A program made the translations under genes and the position numbers. The notes below the pieces were generated by a model that was given only the letters and a program-made list of their open reading frames with translations, had not been told where the DNA came from and ran no database searches. This document shows positions 55,080 through 64,000 of a DNA stretch of 64,000 nucleotides, piece after piece. This stretch comes from Pegoplata infirma (taxonomy: Eukaryota > Arthropoda > Insecta > Diptera > Anthomyiidae): positions 102,122,964-102,186,963 of the forward strand of contig OY992539.1 of assembly GCA_963921195.1 (NCBI GenBank), in the 5' to 3' direction. The first letter of the stretch is position 1. Each line of letters begins with the position of its first letter.

Positions 55080-56290
55080 GAAAAGATGTATAAGCTGATT
55101 ATTTCTGGTTTATGGGGAGATCGAATTTTATTCTGGTTAATATTTTTTGGCCCAATTCTAACAAATCGAATAAAACACCCCGAAAGAGGGGGAGGATGGA
55201 GATAAAATGTTATACAAAAATGTAGGCTATCAAATTTTACTACACATGTCGAAACCAGAGACCAAATATAACAGTTATATGTGTCTTTTTGCTTTAAAAA
55301 AATCATTAAACGAATGTGGTCTAAACAAAGTATTTTATATATGAAAGGACGTCTTTCATATCTATCTATATATCGTCGAACTATATTCAATAAATGCCAA
55401 CTCGAAAAGGCTTACTGTTCAGGAGAGCTAAAAAACTAGTTACTTATTTCGCATATTATTGCAAAAATAAACAATGTACCTTCCACAAGATGGTTTAAAT
55501 ATTCTAAACAATTTTTACCTATGCAAAAATTTTCATATTTTGCACTTGTTCGCGTATTTTTCAGAGATGGCATTTATTACTACATCAAAAAACAAATATT
55601 TTTTTAGAGTTGGCATATTTTGTCGGAAAATAAAAATAAATTTTTTTTTTGAAAAATTTAATTTTTTTTTTTTTTGGTTTTTGTTATCCTTAGTACGGTA
55701 GTTGCAAAAACTGAACAAAAAATTAAAAATCTTTGCATATTTTTAAAAGTTACTAGCTCCGAAAGCCTTTTAATCTCAGGGTGGTCAACTTTGGCACTCT
55801 GTAACTCACGCTGTATTGCAATAGGGCCACTCCAAACTAGCTATTTTGAAAGCTTATATCATTGACTTTATTTGCCCCATTCATAATGTTTCAATCTGAT
55901 AAATAGTTTGAAAGTTACATAAATATAAGCATTTTTTTTTTTTGCAAACACTATTTACCGATATTTTTAAAATGGCGATATCTCGAGAACCAGTCATTAG
56001 ATATCAAAATCATTACAAGATTCGTGTTTAGCATGGCAAATGCAATAAGATATGTGGTCTAATTTTTTTTAAAAAAATTTTTGAAAAATTTTTGGAAATT
56101 TACAATGGGAGTTGGCATTTATTTCCACCAAAAAAATATGTACTTTGAGTTAGCAGAATAACAAAAATGGATGTAAAACGACAACAAATTATTTTTTTGC
56201 TCTGAAATTTTTATGGCAGATAGGTATTACATAGGGGAGCTATTTGCCATCGGAAACTCATTTCCGTCAAATTTGAGTTGGCATATTTTG
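55080..56290. other. AT-rich DNA, remnant of the 9728 foldback family
   Basis: At 55370-55465 'ttcaggagagctaaaaaact' and 'cgcatattattgc' match the left end of the element at 9728. The minus frame 54890-55390 (166 residues) overlaps a MITE and has no motif. T/A runs at 55640-55680. Otherwise nothing recognised. Confidence 0.4.
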
Positions 56291-56299
56291 AATATAGGT

Positions 56300-58830
56300 T
56301 CACGATATATAAAAATGAATGTGTGTATGTATATGGGTATGTATGTATGTATATATGTTCCGTATAGAATCGAAAACGGCTGGACCGATCTTGATGAAAT
56401 TTTCAGGGAATATTCAGAATAGCCTAGGGAGTAACACTGTGCGGTCAGATTTTTGATTTTTTGCATGTGGGCGGAGGAGCGTGGCAAAATCGAATTTTTA
56501 CATTGCACTACTAATGACATCTATATATAAAAAACGGATTTACCGATTTTGATGAAATTTAAACGAAATTTAGTACTAACCGAAATTTAGTACTAACATA
56601 CAGTTAGTACTAACCGAGTACTAACTGTATGCCAAATTAGAGCGTGATCGGGCAAATGGGCGTAAAATGCCATGCTTTTTTGTCTGTGGATCAGATTTTT
56701 GCGGTCAGATTTTTGATTTTTTGCATGTGGGCGGAGGGGCGTGGCAAAATCGCATTTTTACATTGCACCACTAATGACATCTATATATAAAAAACGGATG
56801 ACCGATTTTGATGAAATTTAAAACAACGATAGTAATAACCATGTACTAACTATGTGCCAAATTAGAGCGTGATGGGACAAATGGGCGTAAACTGCCATGC
56901 CCCTTTGTATTGAATTGAATGTTATTTCTGCATGCTCCGTAATAACGCAAAAACTGTTGATTCAATTTTAATTAAATTTTCAGCACTGATAGTGTTAACC
57001 GAGTGCGGAACTATATTCCATGTTATACTACGATTGGAAAAAGGGGCGTAAAATGCCACGCCCCTTTGTACTATACTGGACGTTGTCTGCCTGTTTCGCA
57101 CACTGAAAAAAAAGACATAACTAAAATTAAGGAAAAAATGTCTTTAAAAATTTATCATGAAATTTCCTAAAATTTAGTTAAATTTAACTTAAAAATGAGA
57201 AATTTCCTTAACTATGAGGAAAAAATTTTAGTTCATTTACTTATAATTAGTTCATAGATTTCTTTAAATGGATTTTTTTAATATTAGGAAAAAAATTCTT
57301 ACTGCCAAAGAAATTTTCCACAAATCTAAGAATCGTATCTTTATTTTTAAGACATATTTCTTAAAAAACATATTTCTTCTTTGAATTGAGGAAGTGTACT
57401 TCTTAGAATTTAGTTAATGACTTCTGAGAATTTAGTAAATAACTTCTTAGAATTTAGTTAAAAATTCAAAATGGCGATATCTCGAAAACTAAGCGAGATA
57501 GAGCGAAACGGATGAAATTTTCAAAAGAAAGACTACAAAGAAAATTATGGAATAGCCTAGCTCTGCATATCTGTCGGGGTCTCAAGACCCTAATTTTAGA
57601 TCTAAAATTTGAAATTCCCGAGATTTTATATATACACATATCTCGTTAAATACTGCCAACACGGGAAAACGTCTAACGGCATTTTTGTAACTCTTGACTC
57701 GTGAAACACTTTCGCAAAATACCCGAAAGCCCTCCGATCAATAGTTTTTGAGTTATCCGGTTTTTAAGATTCTCAAGACCCTATCAGGCCCCTTATTACC
57801 GTATCTCAAAAACTAAGCAAGTTAGAGCGAAACGGACACAAATTTTGGTTCAAAATTTATAGGGACCCTTAAAGGACCCAACGGGGTCTCTAGTTAAATG
57901 GGGTCCGAACCCATGGGTCCAGGGTCTAGACCCAATCTATTTCTAAAATGTGAAGTATAATTTTTCCCATTTTCTAGTTAAAATTGGCTTAAAATTAAAT
58001 AACTATGTTTTCCTTATTTTTGGGAAAATTATGAACTAAAACCAAGAAAAAAAATCTTTGGAGCCAAATCATTCCCTCTTTTTCTCAAAATTTAGTTAAT
58101 TTTCCCAGATTTTAGTTCACTTTTTTTTTTAGTGCAATCACGCAAAAACAGCTCAACCGATTCTCTTGACATTTTCACTACATATAGTACTAACCAAGTG
58201 CATATGTAGGCCATATAAGATCGTTATTGGAAAAAGGGATCAAAATTGTAACGCCCTTTGTACTTTACTAACCACGATTGAACAAAGAGGCGTAAATTGC
58301 CAAGCCCCTTTGTTTTGTACTGAACGTTATATCTGCCTGGTTTGAAATCACGCAAAAACGGATAAACCTAATCTGTCAGTACTGATTGAACTAACCGAGC
58401 GGGAACTGTAGGTCATATGTAGAGCGCGATTAGGCAAAAAGGTATAAAATGTCACTCCCGTTTTTCATAAATAAAAGGTTATTTCCTCCTCTTTCGCAAT
58501 CACACAAAAACGGCAAAACTGATGTCAATGAAATTTACAGCACATACAGTACTAATCGAGGATGCATCATGGAACTTTGGACTATCACGATTCGATAAAA
58601 ATGCGTTAAATGACAAGCCCTTTGTACTATACTTAACGTTATGTCTGTCTGTTTCGAAATCACGCAAAAACGGCTGAACCGATTTTGTTGAGATTTCTCT
58701 ATAGATAGTGCTAACCGAGGGTGGAACCAAAGGTTACTATCTGACCCCGGACCCGTGCTTTAATTTTGTCTGACCCTATATTTAAATTAAGATTAAATTA
58801 GGGCCAGCAACGCGGACCGGGTATAGCTAG
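56300..58830 (+). mobile_element. Helitron, non-autonomous, with internal satellite
   Basis: 5' region TCACGATATATAAAAATGAA, then AATCGAAAACGGCTGGACCG. Further starts TCTATATATAAAAAACGGA after A occur at 56521 and 56779. Units of about 180-260 bp repeat 'cgcaaaaacggctgaaccga', 'agtactaaccgag' and 'aaatgccacgcccctttgta'. The 3' end is GCAACGCGGACCGGGTATAG followed by CTAG (58827-58830) before T, the CTRR end expected of Helitrons. No Rep/helicase. A CACT-ended element (57101-58134) is inserted. Confidence 0.68.
57101..58134. mobile_element. CACT-ended element with 2-bp duplication, copy 2 (1034 bp)
   Basis: Begins CACTGAAAAAAAAGACATAA, ends TTTTAGTTCACTTTTTTTTT plus TAGTG. Flanked by CA on both sides, and sibling Helitron units show the uninterrupted target (TTTCGCAATCAC), so the 2-bp duplication is certain. 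Nearly identical to 29834-30858 but has an extra 'gtcggggtctcaagaccct' near 57574 and lacks a short block near 30100. Confidence 0.88.
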
Positions 58831-59701
58831 TATAAAATAAATTTGCAATAACTTTTATTTTTTATTTATTGGAGTAAATAACTGTTATAACATTTATTTT
58901 TTAAAAAATCAATCAAAGTTTATATCTTTAAATCGACGATTGAAGTATTAACTATCAATAGGATTCTTTTACTTACATGCGTTTATTTTAGTTTTATTTT
59001 AATAAATCAATTTTTTTAAGGTTTAATTTGATTTTTTTTTTTAATAAATCACATAACTGTTATGGTCTCTGGTCGAAACACATCAAGTCCAAAAAACTAT
59101 CACAAATACCAAAAAACTAAAGTTATCCCTAAGTGGGAAATCTTGAATTTAAATGGTTTTTGGTGCTTGTGTTAAGTTTTGGGTTTTGGTGTGTCCTGAC
59201 ACGAATAGTAAAATTTTATGACCAACAATTTTGTAGAACATTTCATCCCCGCACTCCCCCGCTTTTGTAGTCTTTTTTGCGATTTGTTAAAATAATGCCA
59301 AAAGCATCGTTATTATGGGGAGTTAGAGGATTAATATATTCAACAAAAATATTTGAAATAATATTTTCTACAAAGTGGCTAAACACCACTTGAGTTGAGT
59401 TGAGGGTGGGTTGTACAAGCCAAAAAATTTGTTAATTTTTTTAGGCAAGTCCATGGCGCTCAGACTTAAAATAGTCCATTGTACCGTAAAACACCACTCA
59501 GATTTAAAGAAAACATAGTTTATTATACCGATATGCTGCAAGAACAGGCCAAAGCTGGGAACTTTAACTGTCTCTAAAATAAAATTCTGATGCTATTTTT
59601 CAAAACTCCTACACACGTATGTATTTATTAATTTTTTTTCTCCTCAACCAGAATCAATCGTCGGAACCCCATAAAGTTTTTTTTTTAGTGTTGTACTGTA
59701 T
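58831..59701. other. No recognised feature
   Basis: AT-rich, probably native intergenic DNA. No frame over 60 residues with motifs; no terminal repeats seen. Confidence 0.4.
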
Positions 59702-60406
59702 TATGGGTTCGTTTAGTTTTACAATGTTACGAGAACTTGCAGATGCTGTGTCTACACAACCAGGTTAATTTATTATGGGTACCAGGACACAACGGAATAC
59801 AGGGAAATGAAAAGGCAGTTGAACTCGCAAAACTTGGAGCTGATGGTTTAGGTACCATGGTGCCAGTTTTACCACCACTTCAACACTATAAACTTAAACC
59901 GAATTCCATCAATGTTGCAAAGGCAAACAGGAGGTGGAGAGAACTGACAACATGCAAAATCAGCAGAACTTTGTGGCCAACTTATGATCAAGGGAAAACT
60001 CAATATCTACTATCACTTGCAAGAAGGGAAATGCCGAGCTCTGACTGGGATAATAACTGGTCATTGTCTTATCGGCATCCATGCCAAGAATATTGGACTT
60101 ACTTCAGACGCTAGTTGTAAAAGATGCGCTTCACCAGGAGTAGATGAAAGGATAGAACACATACTTTGTCACTGCCCAGCTGTGGCAAGGAGTCGCCGAT
60201 CCATTACCGGTCAGATAAGTTTCGGTACTTTGGAGGATATAACGCAAATGGATCTTAGGATATTGAAAAGATTCGCAATGACTTTGAACGTGTTTAACTT
60301 GTACCGCTAGCGGAAAAAAAAGTTTTGTGGTACCGCTATGGACCAAGGGGTCTATGCGAGGTGTCAATCGGACACCGCCACCCTAACCTAACCTATGGGT
60401 TCGTTT
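59702..60406 (+). mobile_element. 5'-truncated non-LTR retrotransposon with 13-bp duplication
   Basis: Element 59715-60393 lies between two copies of TATGGGTTCGTTT (59702-59714; 60394-60406). It has lost its 5' part, as typical for target-primed insertion, and ends with CACCGCCACCCTAACCTAAC plus CT, a short CCTAA-rich tail in place of poly(A). Coding remnants inside are described separately. Confidence 0.9.
59725..60310 (+). pseudogene. Non-LTR ORF2 C-terminus: RNase H end and zinc motif, frameshifted
   Basis: Begins within an RNase H domain (VNLLWVPGHNGIQGNEKAVEL, where the usual Asp of NExAD is Val), runs through KANRRWREL to about 60000, then must shift frame: the second frame gives LTGIITGHCLIGIHAKNIGL, CKRCASP, ERIEHILCHCPAVARSR and ends with VFNLYR and a stop at 60310. 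The CX2C...HX3-4C arrangement is the ORF2 tail of I/LOA/Jockey-like elements. No start codon is needed, as the copy is 5'-truncated. The clade may match the remnant at 25650; it is dead because of the frameshift near 60000-60060. Confidence 0.88.
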
Positions 60407-60462
60407 TCGTCAGAAAACTCTATGATCAAATTCTTAGCCAAATCGGACAAAGCTTAAAATCA

Positions 60463-60480
60463 CCCCCCCCCCCCCCCCCC
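60463..60480 (+). repeat. Run of 18 C
   Basis: Uninterrupted C homopolymer directly after 'aaaatca'. Length is likely to vary or to be misread by sequencing. Confidence 0.95.
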
Positions 60481-60519
60481 TCCATAAATTTTGTCATCTG
60501 AACAATTTTTATATATATC

Positions 60520-61370
60520 GCGACCTTGGAATAACAAGGTTCTATTTGCACTAACACTACTATTGAGAAAACTAAGGTTGAATATTGTTAATCGCTTTAC
60601 TAAGCCAGTTTTGACTAAATTTAAAATCCTTAAATTTTATTATGTATTTGAAAATATTCGCGCAACTATATTAGTTTTTGCCCAATTTGAGTCTCAAAAA
60701 GCAGATAGAACTCTGTTGCTCAACGATAAGGCACATGAATTTGGACAACATGGTTCTAATACGGTATTTACACCAACGAAAACAACTTGTTTTTGAATAT
60801 TTTTTTGGTTTTTGGCAAAAACTACATTAATTTTCCATACAATTTAAAAACTGCGTTGCCAACTAAAACTTGACAAAAACAAGAATTTAGGTTCTGGTCA
60901 ATGCTACTATTAATTCAGTGTGAATGTTTTTTTCAATTTTCTTTTGGTAAAAACGAATGTCAAAATAAAAATATTTGTTTTTTTGTGAAATTAATTTTCA
61001 AATCTTTTAAAAAAGTAAATAAATGTGTAATTTAATTTTTTTAATAACGTGTGGCTATTGTAATTTTGTGTTTTTTAGTGAATTAAGAAAATAATTAATT
61101 TGATTTGACAAACAAAAACTCTTTTTATTCGGTGTAAACAGTTTGGTTTTCCAAATTGCTTTTTTGCCAAAAACAAGTTAGTTTTTGTTTGGTCTAAACA
61201 TAGTATAACTGCCAAATAGAACCTTGTGTTTCTGTAAGAAATATTTTTTTGCAGATAGAACCTTGTGTTATTTGGATTTATATATAAAAATACAATATTT
61301 GTTAATCAAAAATAAACCGACTTACAAGGAAAGTCTGCCTAGTGTCCACCTGGGATCTTCATAATATATT
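60520..61370. other. Region with repeated AACAAGGTTCTA words
   Basis: AACAAGGTTCTAT occurs at 60534 and inverted at 61222 and 61257, with more copies at 63388, 63408 and 63447. This could be the ends of one foldback host spanning about 60530-63465. 'gccaaaaacaagttagtttt' (61167) pairs loosely with 'aacttgtttttgaatattt' (60783). The small frame 60491-60796 is not recognised. Confidence 0.4.
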
Positions 61371-61379
61371 TTTTATTTT

Positions 61380-61740
61380 GTAGAGCAGGAAAAATAATGT
61401 GACACGTTATTAAGGGGGTACATTAGGGAAAGAGAACGGTCAGTTTTTTGTCCCGGTAATGAGTATTTCATTGTAATGCTTTCATCATCGCGATGAGTTT
61501 TAATAAAATACTTCATTGCAAGGGCCTTAATGGAATTTTTGCTTTTTAGTAGCACAAGAATCGCTCCATGTTAAGAGTTTTGTGATATTCTTGTCTTCGA
61601 ACACTTTTTCAGTTTTTTTGGAAGCCTGATGCTATATCGTTCACACTTCGTCCGCCAGTATACTCAGTCCACAAAGCACAGTATATTTTTGTTGTTGACA
61701 AGTGTGCTGTTGGAGTACCTGAAGTTTTATCGATAGCCTT
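61380..61740 (-). pseudogene. Remnant of a DDE-type (RNase H-fold) transposase-like protein
   Basis: Minus-strand pieces in three frames: IYCALWTEYTGGRSVNDIAS (about 61680-61625), LLTWSDSC (about 61580-61557) and NSIKALAMKYFIKTHRDDES followed by ITMKYSLPG (about 61540-61455). The order 'W-x-x-x-x-x-G-R-S-x-N-D-I-A-S', 'WSDSC-x-x-Q-N-x-N-S' and 'I-x-M-K-Y-S-x-P-G-H-S' is one I recall from transposase-like proteins common in insect and hydra genomes; D in WSDSC would be a catalytic aspartate. The copy has a stop after ASGFQKN and at least two frameshifts, so it is dead. The host element cannot be named with certainty. Confidence 0.58.
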
Positions 61741-61991
61741 TTATTTCATGTGTTTTTACTTCAAAAACCTTGCTTCAGGAATTAGTTTTGCGGATTATAA
61801 CTCCTAATCGTATATGTTAGCTACCCCAGTTTCATTATTTTTCTTCTCGTGTGCGTTGAAACTGTTTTTTGGGAGTCGCAAAAGCTCCAAGCTAAGCCAC
61901 TAGAGAAGAAACTTTTTATTTTAAATAAGTTTCAAGATAAGGTAAGGCTCACGTGACCTTAAACACATAATTTTTATTACAGTTGGTTATA

Positions 61992-63282
61992 CACTCAAAA
62001 AAAAATACCTTGTCAAATTACAAGAAATTTTTTTTACAAATATTTGACAGTTTTCCTTGTTTTTTAACAAAAAATTTTTTCGATATATAAATTTTTTTTT
62101 GTAATTTTACAATTTTTTTCGTAAATGTACAAATTTCTAAGATAATTTTACAAAAAAAAAACAGTAAAGGCACGAGAATTTCTTGTAAGCATTATCGCAA
62201 CAAAAAAGTTGTAAATTTCCAATTTTATTGGTAAAAAACTTGTAAAATTACAAAAAAGCTCGTAATTTTTACTACCAATTCTCGTAAAATAGGAGGTAGC
62301 ACAAAATAAAGTTAAGTTACGAGAAGTCCTTGTAATTTTTATCGCGTCAAAAAGTTGTAAATTTACAATTTTATTGGTAAAACCAAACTAGGGCAAGTAC
62401 TTTCATGCATCTAAAAAACGAAAATATGTGCCTATAATATGCGTCCAAAAATTTTAAATATGCACTAAAAACTTCAAAAATATGCATCTAAAAATATTGG
62501 TTTTACTAAAGAAAATGATTTGTCAATATAAATTAGGCTTTGTCAAATATTTTAAGGCCCTTGACAATTCCTAAAAATATTTTATTGAGTGGAAACAATT
62601 TTTAATTAGTGAAATATTTTTTACTTGAGAAGTTTTTTCTTTGAGTCACTAAATATTTCTGAAGTAAAAAATTTTATAAAAAAAACCTTAAAATACAATA
62701 TTTTCTAGAATAAAAGACCCCTCCCTAAATCTAATCAAAATAAAATAGCAATTTTCCTGTAAAAAAATAATAAAATCGCAATTTTGCTGTAAAATCTCTC
62801 AGAATAGGAATTATTCCTCAGAATCTAAAAATTATACTTCCAGAATCCATTTTCTTTCAAAAATGCATCAGCATTTGATTTACATAAATAAATTTTTTTA
62901 TAAGAAATAGGGGATAGGTTTTGAATTTTCCTAAGGAAGTTTTGAAAAAATATTGATGAAATTAAAAAAAAGTGCAATTTATATGAAAATATGCAAAAAT
63001 ATGCATTTATACCAAAATATGCAAAAATATGCAACTACAAATCAATGCCATTTTATTGCAAATTCATTGATTCGGATAGGTATTTAATTAATGTTATGTT
63101 TACAATGCTGTGTAAAAATATGCATTTTCATGAAAGTACTTGCCCTACTTATTACCAATAAAATTGCAATTTTTACAAAATCATAGCAAACAATTATTTT
63201 ACAAGACTTTTTTGGTAACTTAACAAGATTTAAAAAAAAATATAAGCTTTTCTTATCATTTAACAAGTTTTTTTGTTTAGTG
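61992..63282. mobile_element. CACTC element, long copy with insertion
   Basis: Ends CACTCAAAAAAAAATACCTT and TTTTTTTGTTTAGTG, TA on both sides (61990-61991; 63283-63284). Interior has repeated 'aaattacaagaaatttttt', 'cttgtaatttttatcg' and 'ttgtaaatttacaattttat' words. A 759-bp element (62389-63147) is inserted; without it the element is about 530 bp. Confidence 0.8.
62389..63147. mobile_element. AT-rich MITE TAGGGCAAGTACTTTCATG, 759 bp
   Basis: Ends TAGGGCAAGTACTTTCATGC and CATGAAAGTACTTGCCCTA. Interior full of AAATATGCAT/TATGCAAAA words. The flanks share only ACT if the element starts at AGGG, so the target duplication is unclear. The minus frame 62825-63034 is made of these words. Relative at 38889-39110. 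Confidence 0.8.
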
Positions 63283-63289
63283 TATTTGT

Positions 63290-63576
63290 GGAATATGCAA
63301 TTTTTAATATGTGCAACATGGTTCTGTTTCCAATTAAAGTGTCCACATGGTTCTATTTGCAAAATAATATAGGCTTTATTGGTAAACAAGGTTCTATCAG
63401 CCAGTTAGAACCTTGTTAACTGAATCTCAAACCAAAAACATGTCGATAGAACCTTGTTGCATTGAATATCTCAGAAGCTGTAAGAGATAGACAAAAACTG
63501 AGAGCGCCAATCGAAAGAGGGTAGCTGCTTTAGTGCGATGCGATATATAACTCATTTTTGAAAAAAATGGTAATTA
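63290..63576. other. Spacer with AACAAGGTTCTATC words
   Basis: Three copies of AAGGTTCTA/TAGAACCTTG at 63388-63456, matching 60530 and 61222. Otherwise no feature. Confidence 0.35.
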
Positions 63577-63920
63577 CCCAGCAAAACTTTGGTAATGGGT
63601 AGTAATTATATAACACATTACCAGGTAATGTATATACTTTATTTGTAGCATTATTTTAGGATGTCTTACCAAACATTTGTTCCACAACGTATTATTTTAA
63701 AGTGAAAAATAATGCATTACTAATAATTTGCTACGTAATGCATGATTATTGGTAAATAGTACGTATTTCATATTTATTATTTCTAAACATTAAATCATGG
63801 ATGACGTATATTTGGCTACATTATGTATTATTTCAAAATTTGAAATAATGCATTATTTATAATTGGATGCATAATGCATTACAATAACATAAAAAATAAA
63901 TATTTTATAAAAAAATGCAT
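63577..63920 (-). repeat. TAAT/ATTAC-rich repeat starting CCCAGCAAAAC
   Basis: CCCAGCAAAACTTTGGTAATG followed by many ATTAC/GTAAT words and 'tgcattattt' blocks. Inverse relative of the terminus at 1096. The right end is not seen. Confidence 0.45.
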
Positions 63921-63929
63921 AAGTTTAAA

Positions 63930-64000
63930 CAAGAGATGAGCTCACGACAGGAATTTTCTACTGACACACACTCACTCACGAGCATATTTTATCTACTTAC
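63930..64000 (+). repeat. Start of a GATGNGAGC...CTCACG repeat at the window edge
   Basis: GAGATGAGCTCACGACAG and CACACACTCACTCACGAGCA resemble the GATGGGAGCGTGAGTGAG family at 24633 and 40828. The element runs off the window. Confidence 0.45.

Noticed and set aside
54890..55390. 166-residue minus-strand frame
   Set aside because: Its C-terminal third overlaps a CACAGAAAA MITE and the rest has no protein-like motif; long frames of this size can occur by chance in 64 kb.
62389..63147. hAT element on the basis of TAGGG ends
   Set aside because: The flanks do not show an 8-bp duplication; at most ACT is shared. Listed as a MITE without a superfamily.

Overview
The window looks like 64 kb of repeat-dominated, AT-rich DNA from a higher fly (a calyptrate or similar dipteran is my inference). 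The reasons are several DINE-1/mini-me-type elements with an internal GACG/GACA tract, a Penelope-like element, fragments of RNase H-bearing non-LTR retrotransposons and very many foldback MITEs. I recognise no host protein-coding gene, no rRNA and no functional tRNA. Every coding stretch I can identify belongs to a mobile element, and most are broken.

Layout. 1-1.7 kb: the endonuclease end of a frameshifted non-LTR element and an old DINE-1-like copy. 2-7.1 kb: a Helitron-like 5' end with a ~150-bp satellite, a 16-bp satellite and about 2.4 kb of (ACCTT)n, split in phase by an 892-bp MITE. 7.7-9.6 kb: a Penelope-like element with a long open RT plus GIY-YIG reading frame, the only large intact frame here. 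9.7-22 kb: foldback elements, two non-autonomous hAT elements with exact 8-bp duplications, one Transib-like MITE and a DINE-1 copy. 22.5-25.4 kb: a foldback element carrying a Mutator-like element with a 9-bp duplication. 25.6-31.8 kb: a dead non-LTR 3' end, two DINE-1 copies and a CACT-ended element. 32-37 kb: a foldback, a CACTC element with a tRNA-like segment, a minus-strand Helitron end and a small frame resembling the C-terminus of a Transib/RAG1-type transposase. 37.5-45.8 kb: a six-layer nest of foldback transposons. 46.3-47.1 kb: a minisatellite of dyad-symmetric units. 47.4-53.3 kb: a second nest. 53.3-64 kb: MITEs, a second Helitron with its own CACT-ended insertion, a 5'-truncated non-LTR copy with a 13-bp duplication, a dead DDE-type transposase fragment and further nested CACTC elements.

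The genes do not form a pathway. The region behaves as a transposon sink in which insertions repeatedly land inside earlier insertions, so relative ages can be read from nesting. The two most interesting signals are Transib-like MITEs whose ends read CACAGTG or CACTGTG, then 23 bp, then ACAAA, as in 23-bp-spacer V(D)J recombination signals, with 5-bp duplications, in the same window as a Transib-like transposase fragment abutting Helitron satellite; and the concentric palindrome nests. All family assignments come from reading motifs and remembered family features; no database search was possible.
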